A stretch of DNA of 64,000 bases from Pedobacter sp. PF22-3 (GCF_026239555.1 NZ_JAPIVP010000009.1:62001-126000), one strand, 5' to 3'; numbered from the stretch's first letter, positions 33,780 to 43,456 are shown. Numbers and translations: made by a program. Notes: generated from the sequence alone by a model not told the origin.

Positions 33780-36242
33780 TTAAATTGGAATAATCACTTT
33801 GAAACTTAAGTTCCTACCCATATTGTAAATCCCCGACCGGCCATTGGGCGAGCGATTATAATATTCGAAATATTTCAACCTGTTTAGATTAGACTGATAA
33901 GCAATATTGAAAATATTATCTGCCTGAAGGAAAATATCACAGATGGTTCTCCCTTTTTTTGTTTTTAGCGTTGATCCTATTCCACCATTAATTAAGGTAT
34001 AGCCCGCAGTATAGCTTTCTGTATTGTCTAGCGCATAAAATCTGTCCTGATCGGCGAAAAAGGCTGCATCTATTTTAATATAAGGTTTATCAAAAATGCC
34101 CATAGATTTTTGCGCTGTTGCCTTAATCTCTGTTCTCACTTGCAAAGGCGGAATAAAAGGCAGGTATTTGGCTTCGTTACCCTGCTGATCCAATAGTTCC
34201 CGGTTTTGATTCAATCCTACGGTATAAGCCAAACTATTATTGAAACTTAACCATTTTAAAGCTGTGGGATGCAAATTAATTGAAATTTCTGCACCATATA
34301 ACCTGGCTTTTGATTGTTGGTACTGATAAGTGAGATTTCCGGGAACAATAACCACCGGATTCCCATTGGCATCGGTTAAGCGCGATTGATAAATATAATT
34401 TTGGATATTATTGTTAAACAGTTCTATACTGATATCGGCATCTTTTAAATAGGCAATAATGCCAATATCTTGCTGAAGGTTAAATTCTGGTTTAAATGTT
34501 CTGTTCCCTAAATAAACAATGTGCGCACCCGGATCTAGTCCGTTCGAACCGATTTCTGTAATATTTGGAGCCCTGTAACCTCTTGCAATATTGGCCTTAA
34601 TCAAAAACTTTTCTGAAATATTGTAAGTTAAGCCCAAACTGCCAGATAAACCATAATAGTTTTTATGAAATGATGGAAACTGCAATTTTCCTGTAGGATC
34701 ATTTGCGCTTACTTGCTTATTAAAGCCAGTTTGCACATTGGTACCTACATAAAAATTATCCCAATTGATATTTCTTCTGTCGATCCTGATTCCTCCGGAA
34801 ACATCTATCTTACCCATTGATTTTTTTGCGAAATAAAATGCACCGACATCAAAGAGGTTATAATCAGGAATGGGAAAATCGGTGGCTGCCTTACTCCTGT
34901 TTGCCTGGTACATGCCATTAAGCCCAACAGTACTTTCTATACCTGCAAAATCGGGCAGGTTATATTTAAGATCATAATTAAAGGTGTTCAACACCACGTA
35001 AAGTCCGGCCTGGCTTGCCAAAGTAGGGTGATTATATTCTCTCCTTACACTCTGTTGCCCTCCAATTAAAAGATTTAAATCGCTGGTTCCGAATTTAAAC
35101 TGACTGGTATTGTAAAACCGGTAATGTTGAATGTGTTGATGTAAGGGGTTAATGGTATAGGTATTCAGATCGCTTTCTGTCACAATGGGTCTGTTTTTGA
35201 TATCGTCTCCATCATCCAAAACCTGTTTGGTAAATCTTCTTGATAAAGAATCTCTACTGCCATCAGGAATTTCCATTAAATTATCATAATACGTAATGGC
35301 TGTTTTAGAAAAACCCCAGGTTTTATCTAATCTGGCGCTGGCAGATAAATTGTATTCTCTAAAAGCGGTTCCATAAACCAATCCATCAATTTTATTCCGA
35401 TAATTATGTGCTGTTTTACCCGTTGCTCTAAAGGTATATTTCCAGTCATTTTTAATGTAGGCCAATCCGATCGACGATCCGATCATTCCATTGTTACTCT
35501 GGTAATTTGTTGTAAAATCACCTTTCAATTTTCCATCTTCAAAATTTGGTGTGTAAGGGATCATATTAATTACGCCTGCTAAAGCATCAGAGCCATAGGT
35601 TAAACTTGCAGGGCCTTTTACAACCTCGGCCCTGGTAATGGCGTATTCATCTACCTCAATTCCATGTTCATCGCCCCATTGCTGCCCCTCTTGCCTTAAC
35701 CCATCATACAAAGTTAACACACGGTTATAGCCTAAGCCCCTTATAAAGGGTTTAGAAACATTAGGACCAGTAGTAACTGCGGTAATGCCAGGTACACCTT
35801 TCACAATAGCTTCTATTAAGTTGGTATTTACGTTTTGGTCCATCATTTTTTTAGACAGTACGGCAATGGGCACAGGACTTTTTCGTAACTGCGTGGCACG
35901 GTTTACGCCAGTAATTACCACATCATTTAAATCGGAAGCTAAACTTAATAATTCGGCATTAACCGTTACTGTATCTCCTTTTAGGGCTACCCTCACTTTT
36001 TTGGATTGATAACCAATGCCTGAAAAAAGGAGATCACAATTTTCAAAAGGGATTCCATTTAACTGATATCTACCTGAACTGCTTGATTTTGTTGAAATTT
36101 TAGTCCCCCATACTTTAATGTTGATATTTTCAAGCGGTTCGTTCTTGGAAGTTATTACTCCGCTAATGATTACCTTTTGGGCTATGGCATTTAGGGATAC
36201 AATAAGACAGAAACAATAAATTGATAAGAATTTTGCCAACAT
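33780..36242 (-). CDS. TonB-dependent outer-membrane receptor, probable metal or metal-chelate uptake
   Basis: This is an 820-residue receptor. The signal peptide is MLAKFLSIYCFCLIVSLNAIAQ. A carboxypeptidase-regulatory domain spans about 24-100. The plug (about 115-230) has VVITGVNRATQLRKSPVPIAVL, KPFIRGLGYNRVLTLYDG and EVVKGPASLTYGSDALAGVIN. The barrel ends NLSFKVIIPI. QQWGDEHGIEVDEYA in the plug (about 188-202) is an acidic His-containing loop found in several receptors of this type. The substrate is not determinable, but palindromes upstream resemble metalloregulator operators. Confidence 0.9.
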   Translation of the reverse strand: MLAKFLSIYCFCLIVSLNAIAQKVIISGVITSKNEPLENINIKVWGTKISTKSSSSGRYQLNGIPFENCDLLFSGIGYQSKKVRVALKGDTVTVNAELLSLASDLNDVVITGVNRATQLRKSPVPIAVLSKKMMDQNVNTNLIEAIVKGVPGITAVTTGPNVSKPFIRGLGYNRVLTLYDGLRQEGQQWGDEHGIEVDEYAITRAEVVKGPASLTYGSDALAGVINMIPYTPNFEDGKLKGDFTTNYQSNNGMIGSSIGLAYIKNDWKYTFRATGKTAHNYRNKIDGLVYGTAFREYNLSASARLDKTWGFSKTAITYYDNLMEIPDGSRDSLSRRFTKQVLDDGDDIKNRPIVTESDLNTYTINPLHQHIQHYRFYNTSQFKFGTSDLNLLIGGQQSVRREYNHPTLASQAGLYVVLNTFNYDLKYNLPDFAGIESTVGLNGMYQANRSKAATDFPIPDYNLFDVGAFYFAKKSMGKIDVSGGIRIDRRNINWDNFYVGTNVQTGFNKQVSANDPTGKLQFPSFHKNYYGLSGSLGLTYNISEKFLIKANIARGYRAPNITEIGSNGLDPGAHIVYLGNRTFKPEFNLQQDIGIIAYLKDADISIELFNNNIQNYIYQSRLTDANGNPVVIVPGNLTYQYQQSKARLYGAEISINLHPTALKWLSFNNSLAYTVGLNQNRELLDQQGNEAKYLPFIPPLQVRTEIKATAQKSMGIFDKPYIKIDAAFFADQDRFYALDNTESYTAGYTLINGGIGSTLKTKKGRTICDIFLQADNIFNIAYQSNLNRLKYFEYYNRSPNGRSGIYNMGRNLSFKVIIPI

Positions 36243-36253
36243 AAAATGATTTA

Positions 36254-36318
36254 TCTAAATATAATTTTAGACAAATCTAAATTTTAATTTAAATATATCA
36301 AATAAAATATTTAGACAA
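36254..36318 (-). promoter_or_regulatory. Cluster of TTTAGACAA half-sites with palindrome upstream of the TonB receptor
   Basis: TTTAGACAAATCTAAA at 36266-36281 is a perfect 6+6 palindrome. TCTAAA at 36254-36259 pairs with the same TTTAGA, giving an overlapping second dyad. TTTAGACAA recurs at 36310-36318. The cluster is 12-76 bases upstream of the receptor start and is a candidate operator, in the style of DtxR/MntR-family sites (inference). Confidence 0.5.
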
Positions 36319-36385
36319 TATTTTACACACTTAAAATCAGCTTATTAAGAAACAAAAAAGCGAGTAGAGAAAATGTTAAATGAAT

Positions 36386-36463
36386 TTAAGGCTTAATCTC
36401 AAACGTTAACTTAGCGCCTTCAGCATTAAAGGTAATTGCAGACGTGAATAAAATTACAGTACA
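36386..36463 (-). pseudogene. Possible C-terminal gene remnant
   Basis: On the minus strand a 25-codon stretch ending ITFNAEGAKLTFEIKP and a stop has protein-like composition. It is preceded by an in-frame TGA, and a neighbouring frame reads AFHYPDVL. It may be the decayed end of an enzyme gene. The evidence is weak; it could be chance. Confidence 0.2.
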
Positions 36464-36529
36464 TCAGGATAATGGAAAGCGTTTTAGTTGGGCTTCCGGT
36501 TTCTGTTACGAAACTATTTTGATTTTAAC

Positions 36530-38920
36530 TTATTCATATTTTAATGCATCTACAGCGTTAGCTTTAGCTGCTCGGTACGATCTAAAACTTACAGTAACCA
36601 TTGTTAAAAGCATTGATGCCATCATTGCAAATAAGAATGGCCATACACTTAGAGAAGTGCGATAAGCAAAGCCAGATAGCCATTTATTTGCCAAAATATA
36701 GGCTAAGGGCCAAGCCACGAGGTTTGCTATAAAAACCATTTTAACAAAAGATCCATTAAGCATTTTTATAAGTTCGATAGTGGTAGCACCTAAAACCTTT
36801 CTGATTGCCATTTCGCGTGTACGCTGTATGGCAACGTAAGATATTAATCCAAAAAGGCCAATAAAAGAAATAAACATAATTATAAAGGCAAAAATCTTAA
36901 ACAAAAGTCCCGTAATCCTTTCAGACTCATAATATCCGTTAATATCGTCATCTATAAATTTTGCTGAATACACTTCATCCGGAAAACTATTTTTCCACGT
37001 GGTTTCGATGTTTTTCATCGCATCAACAAGCTGTTTACGATTAAGCTTGACAGCCATACTATAATAGTGCTTTTTCTCCTGATAGAAAACCATGGGCGAA
37101 ATTTTCTCCTGAAGCGATCGGTCATTAAAATCTTTTATTACCCCAACAATTGGCCCTGTTCTTCCATTTTGCGAAATTACTTTGCCCAGCGCAAGCTGAG
37201 CATTCGAAATTCCTATTTTTTTGACAAAGGTCTCGTTGGCGATGTAAGCATTTGCCGTATCACTTTTCACGTAAACCTTACCGGCCACAAACTGAAGTCC
37301 AAACAAATCAAAATAGTGTTCATCGTTTATAGAAAGCCGCACTTCAAAGTCTTTATTCTCACGGCCATCTACATAAAAATTGGTAGTATTCATCAGACCC
37401 GAAAGTGGTGGCCGCATAAAATAACTCTGCATTTCCACACCAGGTATGTGTAACAGTTTTTCTCTGAACATTTGCTGTTTGGTCAGGCTGGCACTATCTC
37501 CTGGAAAATTGATCAGCACAATCGCATCCTTTTTAAAACCAAGGGGTTTTTCCCTTACATATTGCATTTGCCTCACTACTACAACCGTAGCAATTATCAG
37601 CACAATAGTAATGGCAAACTGCACTACAATCAGCACCATGCGAAGGTTAAAATTTCCAGACTTGATGCGCACTTTATTTTTAATGGCTAAAGCAGGACTA
37701 AAACCTGAAATAATCATTGCCGGATAAAATCCTGCAAGAAAGCTTACAGTTAGCACCATAAAAAACAGAAAAACAAGAATTACAGGGCTTGCAAAAAGAG
37801 AAAGATTGAGCTGCCCTTTAAAAAGGCTGGCCAACTGAGGTAATAATAATTCTGAAAATATACAGGCCAACAGCATGGAAATAGTAGCAATTGCAGCAGT
37901 CTCCATTAAAAATTGAAGCACAAGCTGTTTGCGCATTGCGCCCATCACTTTGCGTACGCCTACCTCTTTTGAACGGCTTAGTGACTGAGCCGTGGCCAGA
38001 TTAATAAAGTTAATACATGCTGTGACCATTAAAAAGAGTCCGATAATGGCCAAACTGTATACTTCTTTTTTGGTAATAGCGGTATCAGCAAAATTATTGT
38101 AACGTTCACTAAAATGTACATCAGCTAAAGGCTGTAAGCGACTCTTTTGATTGCCTGCTAATTTTTTCTGTTTTAAGTATTTATTATTTAACCTTTCTAA
38201 CGACTGTTCTAATAATGGCATGGAAGCGCCTTTTTTCAGGAGCACAAAACACTCATTATATGAACTTACCGAATCCCAGTCCTGGTTTTTACTTCCAGTA
38301 AAAGTTGGAAAACTGATCATAATATCCATTGGAATACTGGTATTTTGTGGTAAATCAGCAAATACACCGACAACGGTTAGGGGGATAGAATTCCAGAAAG
38401 TAAAACTTTTACCAATAGCAAGCTGGGCAGAACCAAAAAGGGTTCTGGCAGTTTTTTCAGATAGCACTACAGTATTAGGCTGGGAAAGCGATTGCCCCGC
38501 CTGACCAAAAAGCCATTTTACCGATAATATATCAAACAGATCAGATTCGGTAAAGTATACATCACGAACTGCTTTAAAAAGTTCAGTACCATCATGATTC
38601 TTAACCATCACCACGCCACTATTGCGCGAAATTCTTGCTATTTTCTCTATTCCTTCTAACTCTTGTTTAGCAGCAGGAGCAAACGGTATGGGCACACCTG
38701 CAGAATAATCATCAAAATTATTGTATTTCCAATCGGTTACAAACCTATATATCCGATCTGTATTTTTAAAGTGTTTATCATAACTTAATTGAAACCTGAT
38801 AAATATGAAGATCAAAATGCAACTTGTCATCCCGATAGACAGACCAAGTACGTTAATCAAGGTGTATGATCTGTTCCTAACCAGATTTCTAATAGCAATT
38901 TTCAGGTTTAATCTAAACAT
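36530..38920 (-). CDS. Large FtsX/MacB-type ABC transporter permease (duplicated FtsX domains)
   Basis: This is a 796-residue inner-membrane protein. It has the duplicated layout common in Bacteroidota: N-terminal helix with IAIRNLVRNRSYTLINVLGLSIGMTS, a periplasmic domain (about 45-275), and a three-helix FtsX core (about 285-440) with SRSKEVGVRKVMGA. A second periplasmic domain (about 455-665) precedes a second FtsX core with QRTREMAIRKVLGA. It ends RAAKANAVDALKYE. I start at ATG 38920, but the ATG six codons upstream is possible. No ATPase gene is adjacent. Twin dyads upstream suggest activator control. Confidence 0.9.
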   Translation of the reverse strand: MFRLNLKIAIRNLVRNRSYTLINVLGLSIGMTSCILIFIFIRFQLSYDKHFKNTDRIYRFVTDWKYNNFDDYSAGVPIPFAPAAKQELEGIEKIARISRNSGVVMVKNHDGTELFKAVRDVYFTESDLFDILSVKWLFGQAGQSLSQPNTVVLSEKTARTLFGSAQLAIGKSFTFWNSIPLTVVGVFADLPQNTSIPMDIMISFPTFTGSKNQDWDSVSSYNECFVLLKKGASMPLLEQSLERLNNKYLKQKKLAGNQKSRLQPLADVHFSERYNNFADTAITKKEVYSLAIIGLFLMVTACINFINLATAQSLSRSKEVGVRKVMGAMRKQLVLQFLMETAAIATISMLLACIFSELLLPQLASLFKGQLNLSLFASPVILVFLFFMVLTVSFLAGFYPAMIISGFSPALAIKNKVRIKSGNFNLRMVLIVVQFAITIVLIIATVVVVRQMQYVREKPLGFKKDAIVLINFPGDSASLTKQQMFREKLLHIPGVEMQSYFMRPPLSGLMNTTNFYVDGRENKDFEVRLSINDEHYFDLFGLQFVAGKVYVKSDTANAYIANETFVKKIGISNAQLALGKVISQNGRTGPIVGVIKDFNDRSLQEKISPMVFYQEKKHYYSMAVKLNRKQLVDAMKNIETTWKNSFPDEVYSAKFIDDDINGYYESERITGLLFKIFAFIIMFISFIGLFGLISYVAIQRTREMAIRKVLGATTIELIKMLNGSFVKMVFIANLVAWPLAYILANKWLSGFAYRTSLSVWPFLFAMMASMLLTMVTVSFRSYRAAKANAVDALKYE

Positions 38921-38938
38921 AGACTTAAATTTTGGCAA

Positions 38939-39286
38939 ACAACTCCATTCTTATGCCAAATATAGATATGCGGTTTGAAACGCAGAAAGCGCAAATGAAA
39001 TACAATTACTGTTCAGAAACGAACAATACTGTACGCAAGCGGACAGTAAATTTAATAACTCTATAAACTCTATAAAATGCTTTATAAGCTATATCTATCT
39101 GATTATAAAAGACCTGCAATAATCAAACTAAAATCAGTAGAATTTCATTTAAATTTTTGACGATATATCGCAGTAAACATGGTTATTTATGGCTAATATT
39201 GTCACAGAAAAGTAAATGAAACTATAATACTAAAGGATTGTTGTGCTTTAATAATTTAAACAATATTAATTTTATAATCAGAATAT
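38939..39286. other. Divergent intergenic region between permease and MaoC-like genes
   Basis: This AT-rich 348-base region holds the two tandem dyads at 39010-39045 described separately. Near 39058-39080 the phrase AACTCTATAAACTCTATAAA repeats an 11-base unit. No gene is seen. Confidence 0.4.
39010..39045 (-). promoter_or_regulatory. Two tandem 16-bp dyads, candidate enhancer sites for the permease gene
   Basis: TGTTCAGAAACGAACA (39010-39025) and TGTACGCAAGCGGACA (39030-39045) both fit TGTnC(N6)CGnACA-like symmetry. They are spaced exactly 20 bases centre to centre, two helical turns on the same face. They lie about 90-125 bases upstream of the permease start. I found no convincing -24/-12 promoter between them and the gene. 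Confidence 0.5.
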
Positions 39287-39745
39287 ATGTTGGTGATCAA
39301 TAACTTTGAAGAGTACGAATCATATCTTGGTAAAGAACTAGGTGTTTCGCAATGGCATACTATAGACCAAGGACAGATCAATAAATTTGCTGATGCAACT
39401 TTGGACCATCAATGGATACACACCGATCCAGAAAAGGCTAAAAATGAAGGCCCCTTTAAGGCCACAATTGCACATGGCTATCTAACATTATCCTTAATTC
39501 CTTATTTATGGAAACAGATTGCGGATGTGCGTAATATTAAAATGGAAATTAATTATGGTATTGAGCGTTTTAAATTTGGCCAGGCTGTTTTAGTGGATAA
39601 TGAAGTGCAGCTAAAAGCTAAATTAATGAGTATTAGTAATTTGAGGGGAATAACCAAAGTAACCATCCAGGCTACGCTTGTAATTAAAGACCAACCGAAG
39701 CCAGCTTATGTAGGTGACGTGGTATTTTTATATCATTTTATATAG
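39287..39745 (+). CDS. MaoC-family dehydratase
   Basis: This is a 152-residue hotdog-fold (R)-enoyl-CoA hydratase-like protein. FADATLDHQWIHTDPEKA (about 33-50) contains the catalytic Asp and His of the hydratase-2 motif, and IAHGYLTLSLIPYL follows. Members hydrate enoyl-CoA esters in fatty-acid or polyhydroxyalkanoate metabolism. No pathway genes are nearby, so its role here is open. Confidence 0.88.
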   Translation: MLVINNFEEYESYLGKELGVSQWHTIDQGQINKFADATLDHQWIHTDPEKAKNEGPFKATIAHGYLTLSLIPYLWKQIADVRNIKMEINYGIERFKFGQAVLVDNEVQLKAKLMSISNLRGITKVTIQATLVIKDQPKPAYVGDVVFLYHFI

Positions 39746-39908
39746 ATGCTAAGGTGATCTGGCAAATTGAAGACCATCATTTTTTTATTTTCCTATTAAC
39801 TTAACGCGATAGGCGCCCGATACGGTTTCTTAATTGTTACATTGGTCTGGAAATAATTCGGCTGACCAGGCGTTAATTTAAATAGATAAGATTATTAAAT
39901 ATTGACAT

Positions 39909-40142
39909 ATGGAAAACATCATCACCCCTACCCAATTAATCATCAACCACGCGAATAACGGTAATAAAGCTACTTTAAAAATTGGTAGTAAATTTCAATG
40001 GGATCCTAAACATGCATCAAAAGAAACGCCTTCTTTTGATTCTTTTAAAAGCGAAATCGAAAAATTTTACGAATATAAATTGGTATTTGGTTATGAAGGT
40101 GCTGTTGGTCAGAGTATTTATATGGTAACCGGTGTGAAATAA
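39909..40142 (+). CDS. Hypothetical protein (77 aa)
   Basis: I do not recognise the family. It is a soluble, Lys-rich protein with NKATLKIGSKFQWDPKHASKE and a C-terminal YKLVFGYEGAVGQSIYMVTGVK. There is no signal peptide. A strong terminator lies 98 bases beyond its stop, consistent with a real short transcript. Confidence 0.55.
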   Translation: MENIITPTQLIINHANNGNKATLKIGSKFQWDPKHASKETPSFDSFKSEIEKFYEYKLVFGYEGAVGQSIYMVTGVK

Positions 40143-40239
40143 ACTACATCAATCAGTTCTGAAGTATTATTAAGGATTGACCAGTCCTGATAAAATAGAT
40201 TAGTTCAATGAAAATGTATCGAAATGATGCTTAAAATAT

Positions 40240-40270
40240 AAAAAGCCCGGATATCCATCCGGGCTTTTTT
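40240..40270 (+). terminator. Rho-independent terminator
   Basis: AAAAAGCCCGG (40240-40250) pairs perfectly with CCGGGCTTTTT (40259-40269), followed by T. Confidence 0.88.
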
Positions 40271-40498
40271 ATCAACTAACCTAAACTTATAAATACTAAC
40301 CAAATATTTACATCGCAAAACTAAATATCGATTATTAATGTAGTGTTAAATATTTATGATCTGTTATGGCAACTTGATCCTTAGTCATTACTGAAACCGG
40401 TGCCAGGCTTATTTTTTGTGCCATCAGTATTAATTGTTTATTTCATCCTGATATGCCCGGCCTTTAAGGAAATCAATAATTTGAAAACCTCAAAACGG

Positions 40499-40885
40499 TT
40501 ATTTTGCAGCCCTGGTTGCCTTATCAAATGATAATACCAGGTTCTTTTGGTCAACCTGCTTTAAAGGCACTTCATGTACCTTTTTGCCCAGGCCAGTTGT
40601 AAAATAAACATCAGCTTTGATGGTCTCCCCTTTTTTAACACCATCATCAAATAAAGCAATACCAAAAAGGGTGCTGTCTACTTTTGATGATGCCGTAACG
40701 CTCACTGTACCTAAAGCATACTTACCATTATTCTTCAAGGTAATAACACCCTGTTTATAAGTGTAACTCACTCCTTTCAGCGTTTCCAGGTAGGTTTTAT
40801 TCTTACTGGTGATAGGTTGATAGGTTTGCGCATAGCCTGAAAATCCACAGGCTGCCAGCATTGAAACAAAAATGATTTTTTTCAT
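40499..40885 (-). CDS. Secreted hypothetical protein (128 aa)
   Basis: The protein starts MKKIIFVSMLAACGFSGYAQ, a clear Sec signal peptide cleaved after YAQ. The frame extends 40 codons upstream, but that extension is unlike coding sequence. The mature 108 residues form a beta-rich, Lys-rich domain with ITLKNNGKYALGTVSVTAS, a possible single immunoglobulin-like sandwich. I do not recognise a named family. The product is probably periplasmic or cell-surface. Confidence 0.6.
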   Translation of the reverse strand: MKKIIFVSMLAACGFSGYAQTYQPITSKNKTYLETLKGVSYTYKQGVITLKNNGKYALGTVSVTASSKVDSTLFGIALFDDGVKKGETIKADVYFTTGLGKKVHEVPLKQVDQKNLVLSFDKATRAAK

Positions 40886-41105
40886 GATCTTATAAGAACT
40901 AAACAATAAATAAATATCGCAAAAAAAGCTTGTTAAAAACAAATTTTGATCATGATAAATGAAGGAGTTAAAAACTAAGCAATAAAGATATAAACATACT
41001 GACATTCAGCGCATTTATGGCATTTTGAACTTAATAACAATGAGTTATTTTTATATCATCATCTGCATTGATTTTATACCGTATCGTTTTGGATCAGATC
41101 TGTTT

Positions 41106-41822
41106 CTAAATCAAAACAATTTCCATCACTAAAATCACCAGCGCTGCTATAAATGTATTCAAAAAATTAACCATGTTATTGCCGATAATACCTTTGCGCT
41201 CCAATACAGCGCCCAGTACAGAATCAGTCAGATTACCCACCGTACCTGCAATAATAATAAAGCAAAAATTCATATTCCATCGATATCCCAGGGCATAAAT
41301 AGCAGCGATGATAACACTACCTAAAACACCAATTAACGTTCCTTCCAAACTGATCACACCATCGCTCCCACAACGATCGGGTTTAAAGGAAATGATATTA
41401 AAGAAACGCTTTCCATAAACCATGCCCAGCTCGGATGACAGGGTATCTGCAGTAGCAGCGGCGAAAGCCGCCGCCATTGCCGGAAGCAATAAATAAGTAA
41501 GTGCAGGATAAAATAAAATCACTACAGCTGCAATACCAGCAACCCCGGCATTAGCCAGTACCTGCAGTGCCGTGCGGCCATTTTTAGTTTCCGATATTGC
41601 GGCCGCATCCTGCTTTTTACGCCGCTGCCAGGAAGTAGCCGCAGAACCCAAAATAAAAAATGTAGTCATCATGGCAATGCCTGTATAACCAGTTGCAAAA
41701 TAAATCAAAGAAGCCAATATAGCGCCGGTAAAAGCAGCTATAACAGTCAGCTTTTTCGCCAGGATACTGTAAGCCATGCCAGCCATAATAATGACAGGCA
41801 AAAAGATGACGCTATTGAACAT
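41106..41822 (-). CDS. DUF92 family integral membrane protein
   Basis: This is a 238-residue polytopic protein of the DUF92/TMEM19 family, which includes plant phytyl-phosphate kinase VTE6. Characteristic elements are ATADTLSSELGMVYGKRFF (about 120-140), GSDGVISLEGTLIGVLGS, and the C-terminal GTVGNLTDSVLGAVLERKG, with about six helices. A prenyl-phosphate kinase activity is possible by homology but not shown for bacterial members. Its neighbours give no pathway clue. Confidence 0.85.
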   Translation of the reverse strand: MFNSVIFLPVIIMAGMAYSILAKKLTVIAAFTGAILASLIYFATGYTGIAMMTTFFILGSAATSWQRRKKQDAAAISETKNGRTALQVLANAGVAGIAAVVILFYPALTYLLLPAMAAAFAAATADTLSSELGMVYGKRFFNIISFKPDRCGSDGVISLEGTLIGVLGSVIIAAIYALGYRWNMNFCFIIIAGTVGNLTDSVLGAVLERKGIIGNNMVNFLNTFIAALVILVMEIVLI

Positions 41823-41941
41823 GTGACAAATATATGCGAATGATATGGATGAAAAGCACCAAGCAAGATTTTGGATTTTAAGTGGTCATGAAAATGAACA
41901 GCCATTTATCCAATACATCACCCTAAATTTAACTAAACCCT

Positions 41942-42685
41942 TTAGCAGATGAGCAGCAACCTATACTCCCCATCCTTTTCAATAGGTGCACGATGGATAC
42001 AGGGTAAACACTGTTGATCAGGATGATCTACTGCCAGCCTCCACAAGTGGCCCAACCCCAGTTTTACTGGTACTGCACCTGGCTTAGCCTGATAATGCAG
42101 ATCAAAATAGTTCTCCGTCAAAAAACTTTCAAATTCCTCCTTCGGACCATCATACAGTTCTTTAAGCTGCTGCCGGATCTGTGGTACCAGCACTTTTTGT
42201 TCAGCCTGGTGATTGCCTAAAATTTCACTATCAGCACCATAATACGTACATAAGAATGTATCGGTACCAATGGGCGATCGGTCTACGTGAAAAGAATATA
42301 CATCTGTTGAAATGAAATCCAATTCTTCATCACGCTCGTAACTTTTAATTAAATTCAGCGAGGGTGATGCGCCGGCATCCGTTAATAGCTGAAAATCGCT
42401 CAGAATAATTTCCCTGGCTATATGCCCTTTTTCTGAAAGCTCGAGTGCCTGGAGATCTTCCATTGAAACTTCGGTTAAATTTGCTTTTAATTCGAGTTTA
42501 GATACAATTTCCTTAAAATCGCCCATTAGTGTTCTCTGCCAGCAAGCTGCGTTTACCTCTCCCTTAAAAACAGTATCCATCAGATGAGAAAAAGTAGAAA
42601 CCACCGCCACCTGTGCACGATCCGAAAATTTGTTTTCCATTTTATAAGCCAACCATTTGGTCATCATTCGCCACAAAAATAACAA
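41942..42685 (-). CDS. DUF1826-like domain protein
   Basis: This is a 247-residue soluble protein. It shows the DUF1826 pattern as I know it: NAACWQRTL early, SFHVDRSPIGTDTFLCTYYG in the middle, and a C-terminal CIHRAPIEKDGEYRLLLIC with conserved His and Arg. In other bacteria this family appears in zinc-related gene sets. A second methionine (M16) at 42640 could be the true start. It is on the same strand as the HEAT-repeat gene. Confidence 0.6.
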   Translation of the reverse strand: MLFLWRMMTKWLAYKMENKFSDRAQVAVVSTFSHLMDTVFKGEVNAACWQRTLMGDFKEIVSKLELKANLTEVSMEDLQALELSEKGHIAREIILSDFQLLTDAGASPSLNLIKSYERDEELDFISTDVYSFHVDRSPIGTDTFLCTYYGADSEILGNHQAEQKVLVPQIRQQLKELYDGPKEEFESFLTENYFDLHYQAKPGAVPVKLGLGHLWRLAVDHPDQQCLPCIHRAPIEKDGEYRLLLIC

Positions 42686-42853
42686 ATAGCGCAGACGTTA
42701 ATGAAGATGAGCTTTTTTTATTCATAATAAAGACAATTCGCTTTTTACCTATTGCTTTCAGTTGTAATCGAACAATAATCCTACTCGTGTCTACAGCATG
42801 TTTATATTTTCATCTGAAAATCAATCCAAGTCTTCCCATTCAACAGCTGGAAT

Positions 42854-43456
42854 TCACTTTCCCAGCGCCAGCTGACGGGTAAATGCAACTTTTTTGTCGG
42901 TCAAATCCCAGGTCGAAAGCTCATCCAGTACTTCCTGCTGATGTTTTTTGCTGATATCACGAAGGGCATTGCCAACTGATTTCCTCAGGTATTCACTATC
43001 GTCTGATTTATTTACACTGATCAGCGTAATGGCAATATGCGGATGATCTTTAAAATAAGGGCGGCCCGTCCAGATGCGAAGCCCTTCTGTAATTGCTCTT
43101 TTCACATTCGGATGAGGATCTGAAAGCCATTTTTTAATAACAGGAAGACTCTCACCGTAACCTATAACTTTGCAATATTGATCAAAAGCTTTTGCCAGCA
43201 TTTCCTGCACCCGCCAGTTTTGATCTTCTGCCACCCGTGTCTTTAGGATCTGAAGCGCTTCAGGATGGGTTGGCGAAAGTTCCCCTAAAATATAGGTAGC
43301 CAGCATCCTTACCTGGTAACTGTTGTCGGCAAGAAACTTAAGCGCAAGGTCAAAATGCGGCGTTCCCTGATCTGCCAAAATCTGGTCGCCGGCTGCTATG
43401 ATATGCTTAAAGCCATGTTCAATTTTTTTAATTTGATCAATAATTGATGGTATCAT
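42854..43456 (-). CDS. HEAT-repeat protein of the DNA alkylation repair (AlkD-like) type
   Basis: This is a 200-residue all-helical protein made of about five HEAT-like repeats. The C-terminal SVNKSDDSEYLRKSVGNALRDISKKHQQEV is typical of the DNA-alkylation-repair HEAT family. VRMLATYILGELSPTHPEAL is a canonical repeat near 49-68. Whether it is a glycosylase or only a structural relative is uncertain; the catalytic Asp of AlkD was not identified. Confidence 0.72.
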   Translation of the reverse strand: MIPSIIDQIKKIEHGFKHIIAAGDQILADQGTPHFDLALKFLADNSYQVRMLATYILGELSPTHPEALQILKTRVAEDQNWRVQEMLAKAFDQYCKVIGYGESLPVIKKWLSDPHPNVKRAITEGLRIWTGRPYFKDHPHIAITLISVNKSDDSEYLRKSVGNALRDISKKHQQEVLDELSTWDLTDKKVAFTRQLALGK

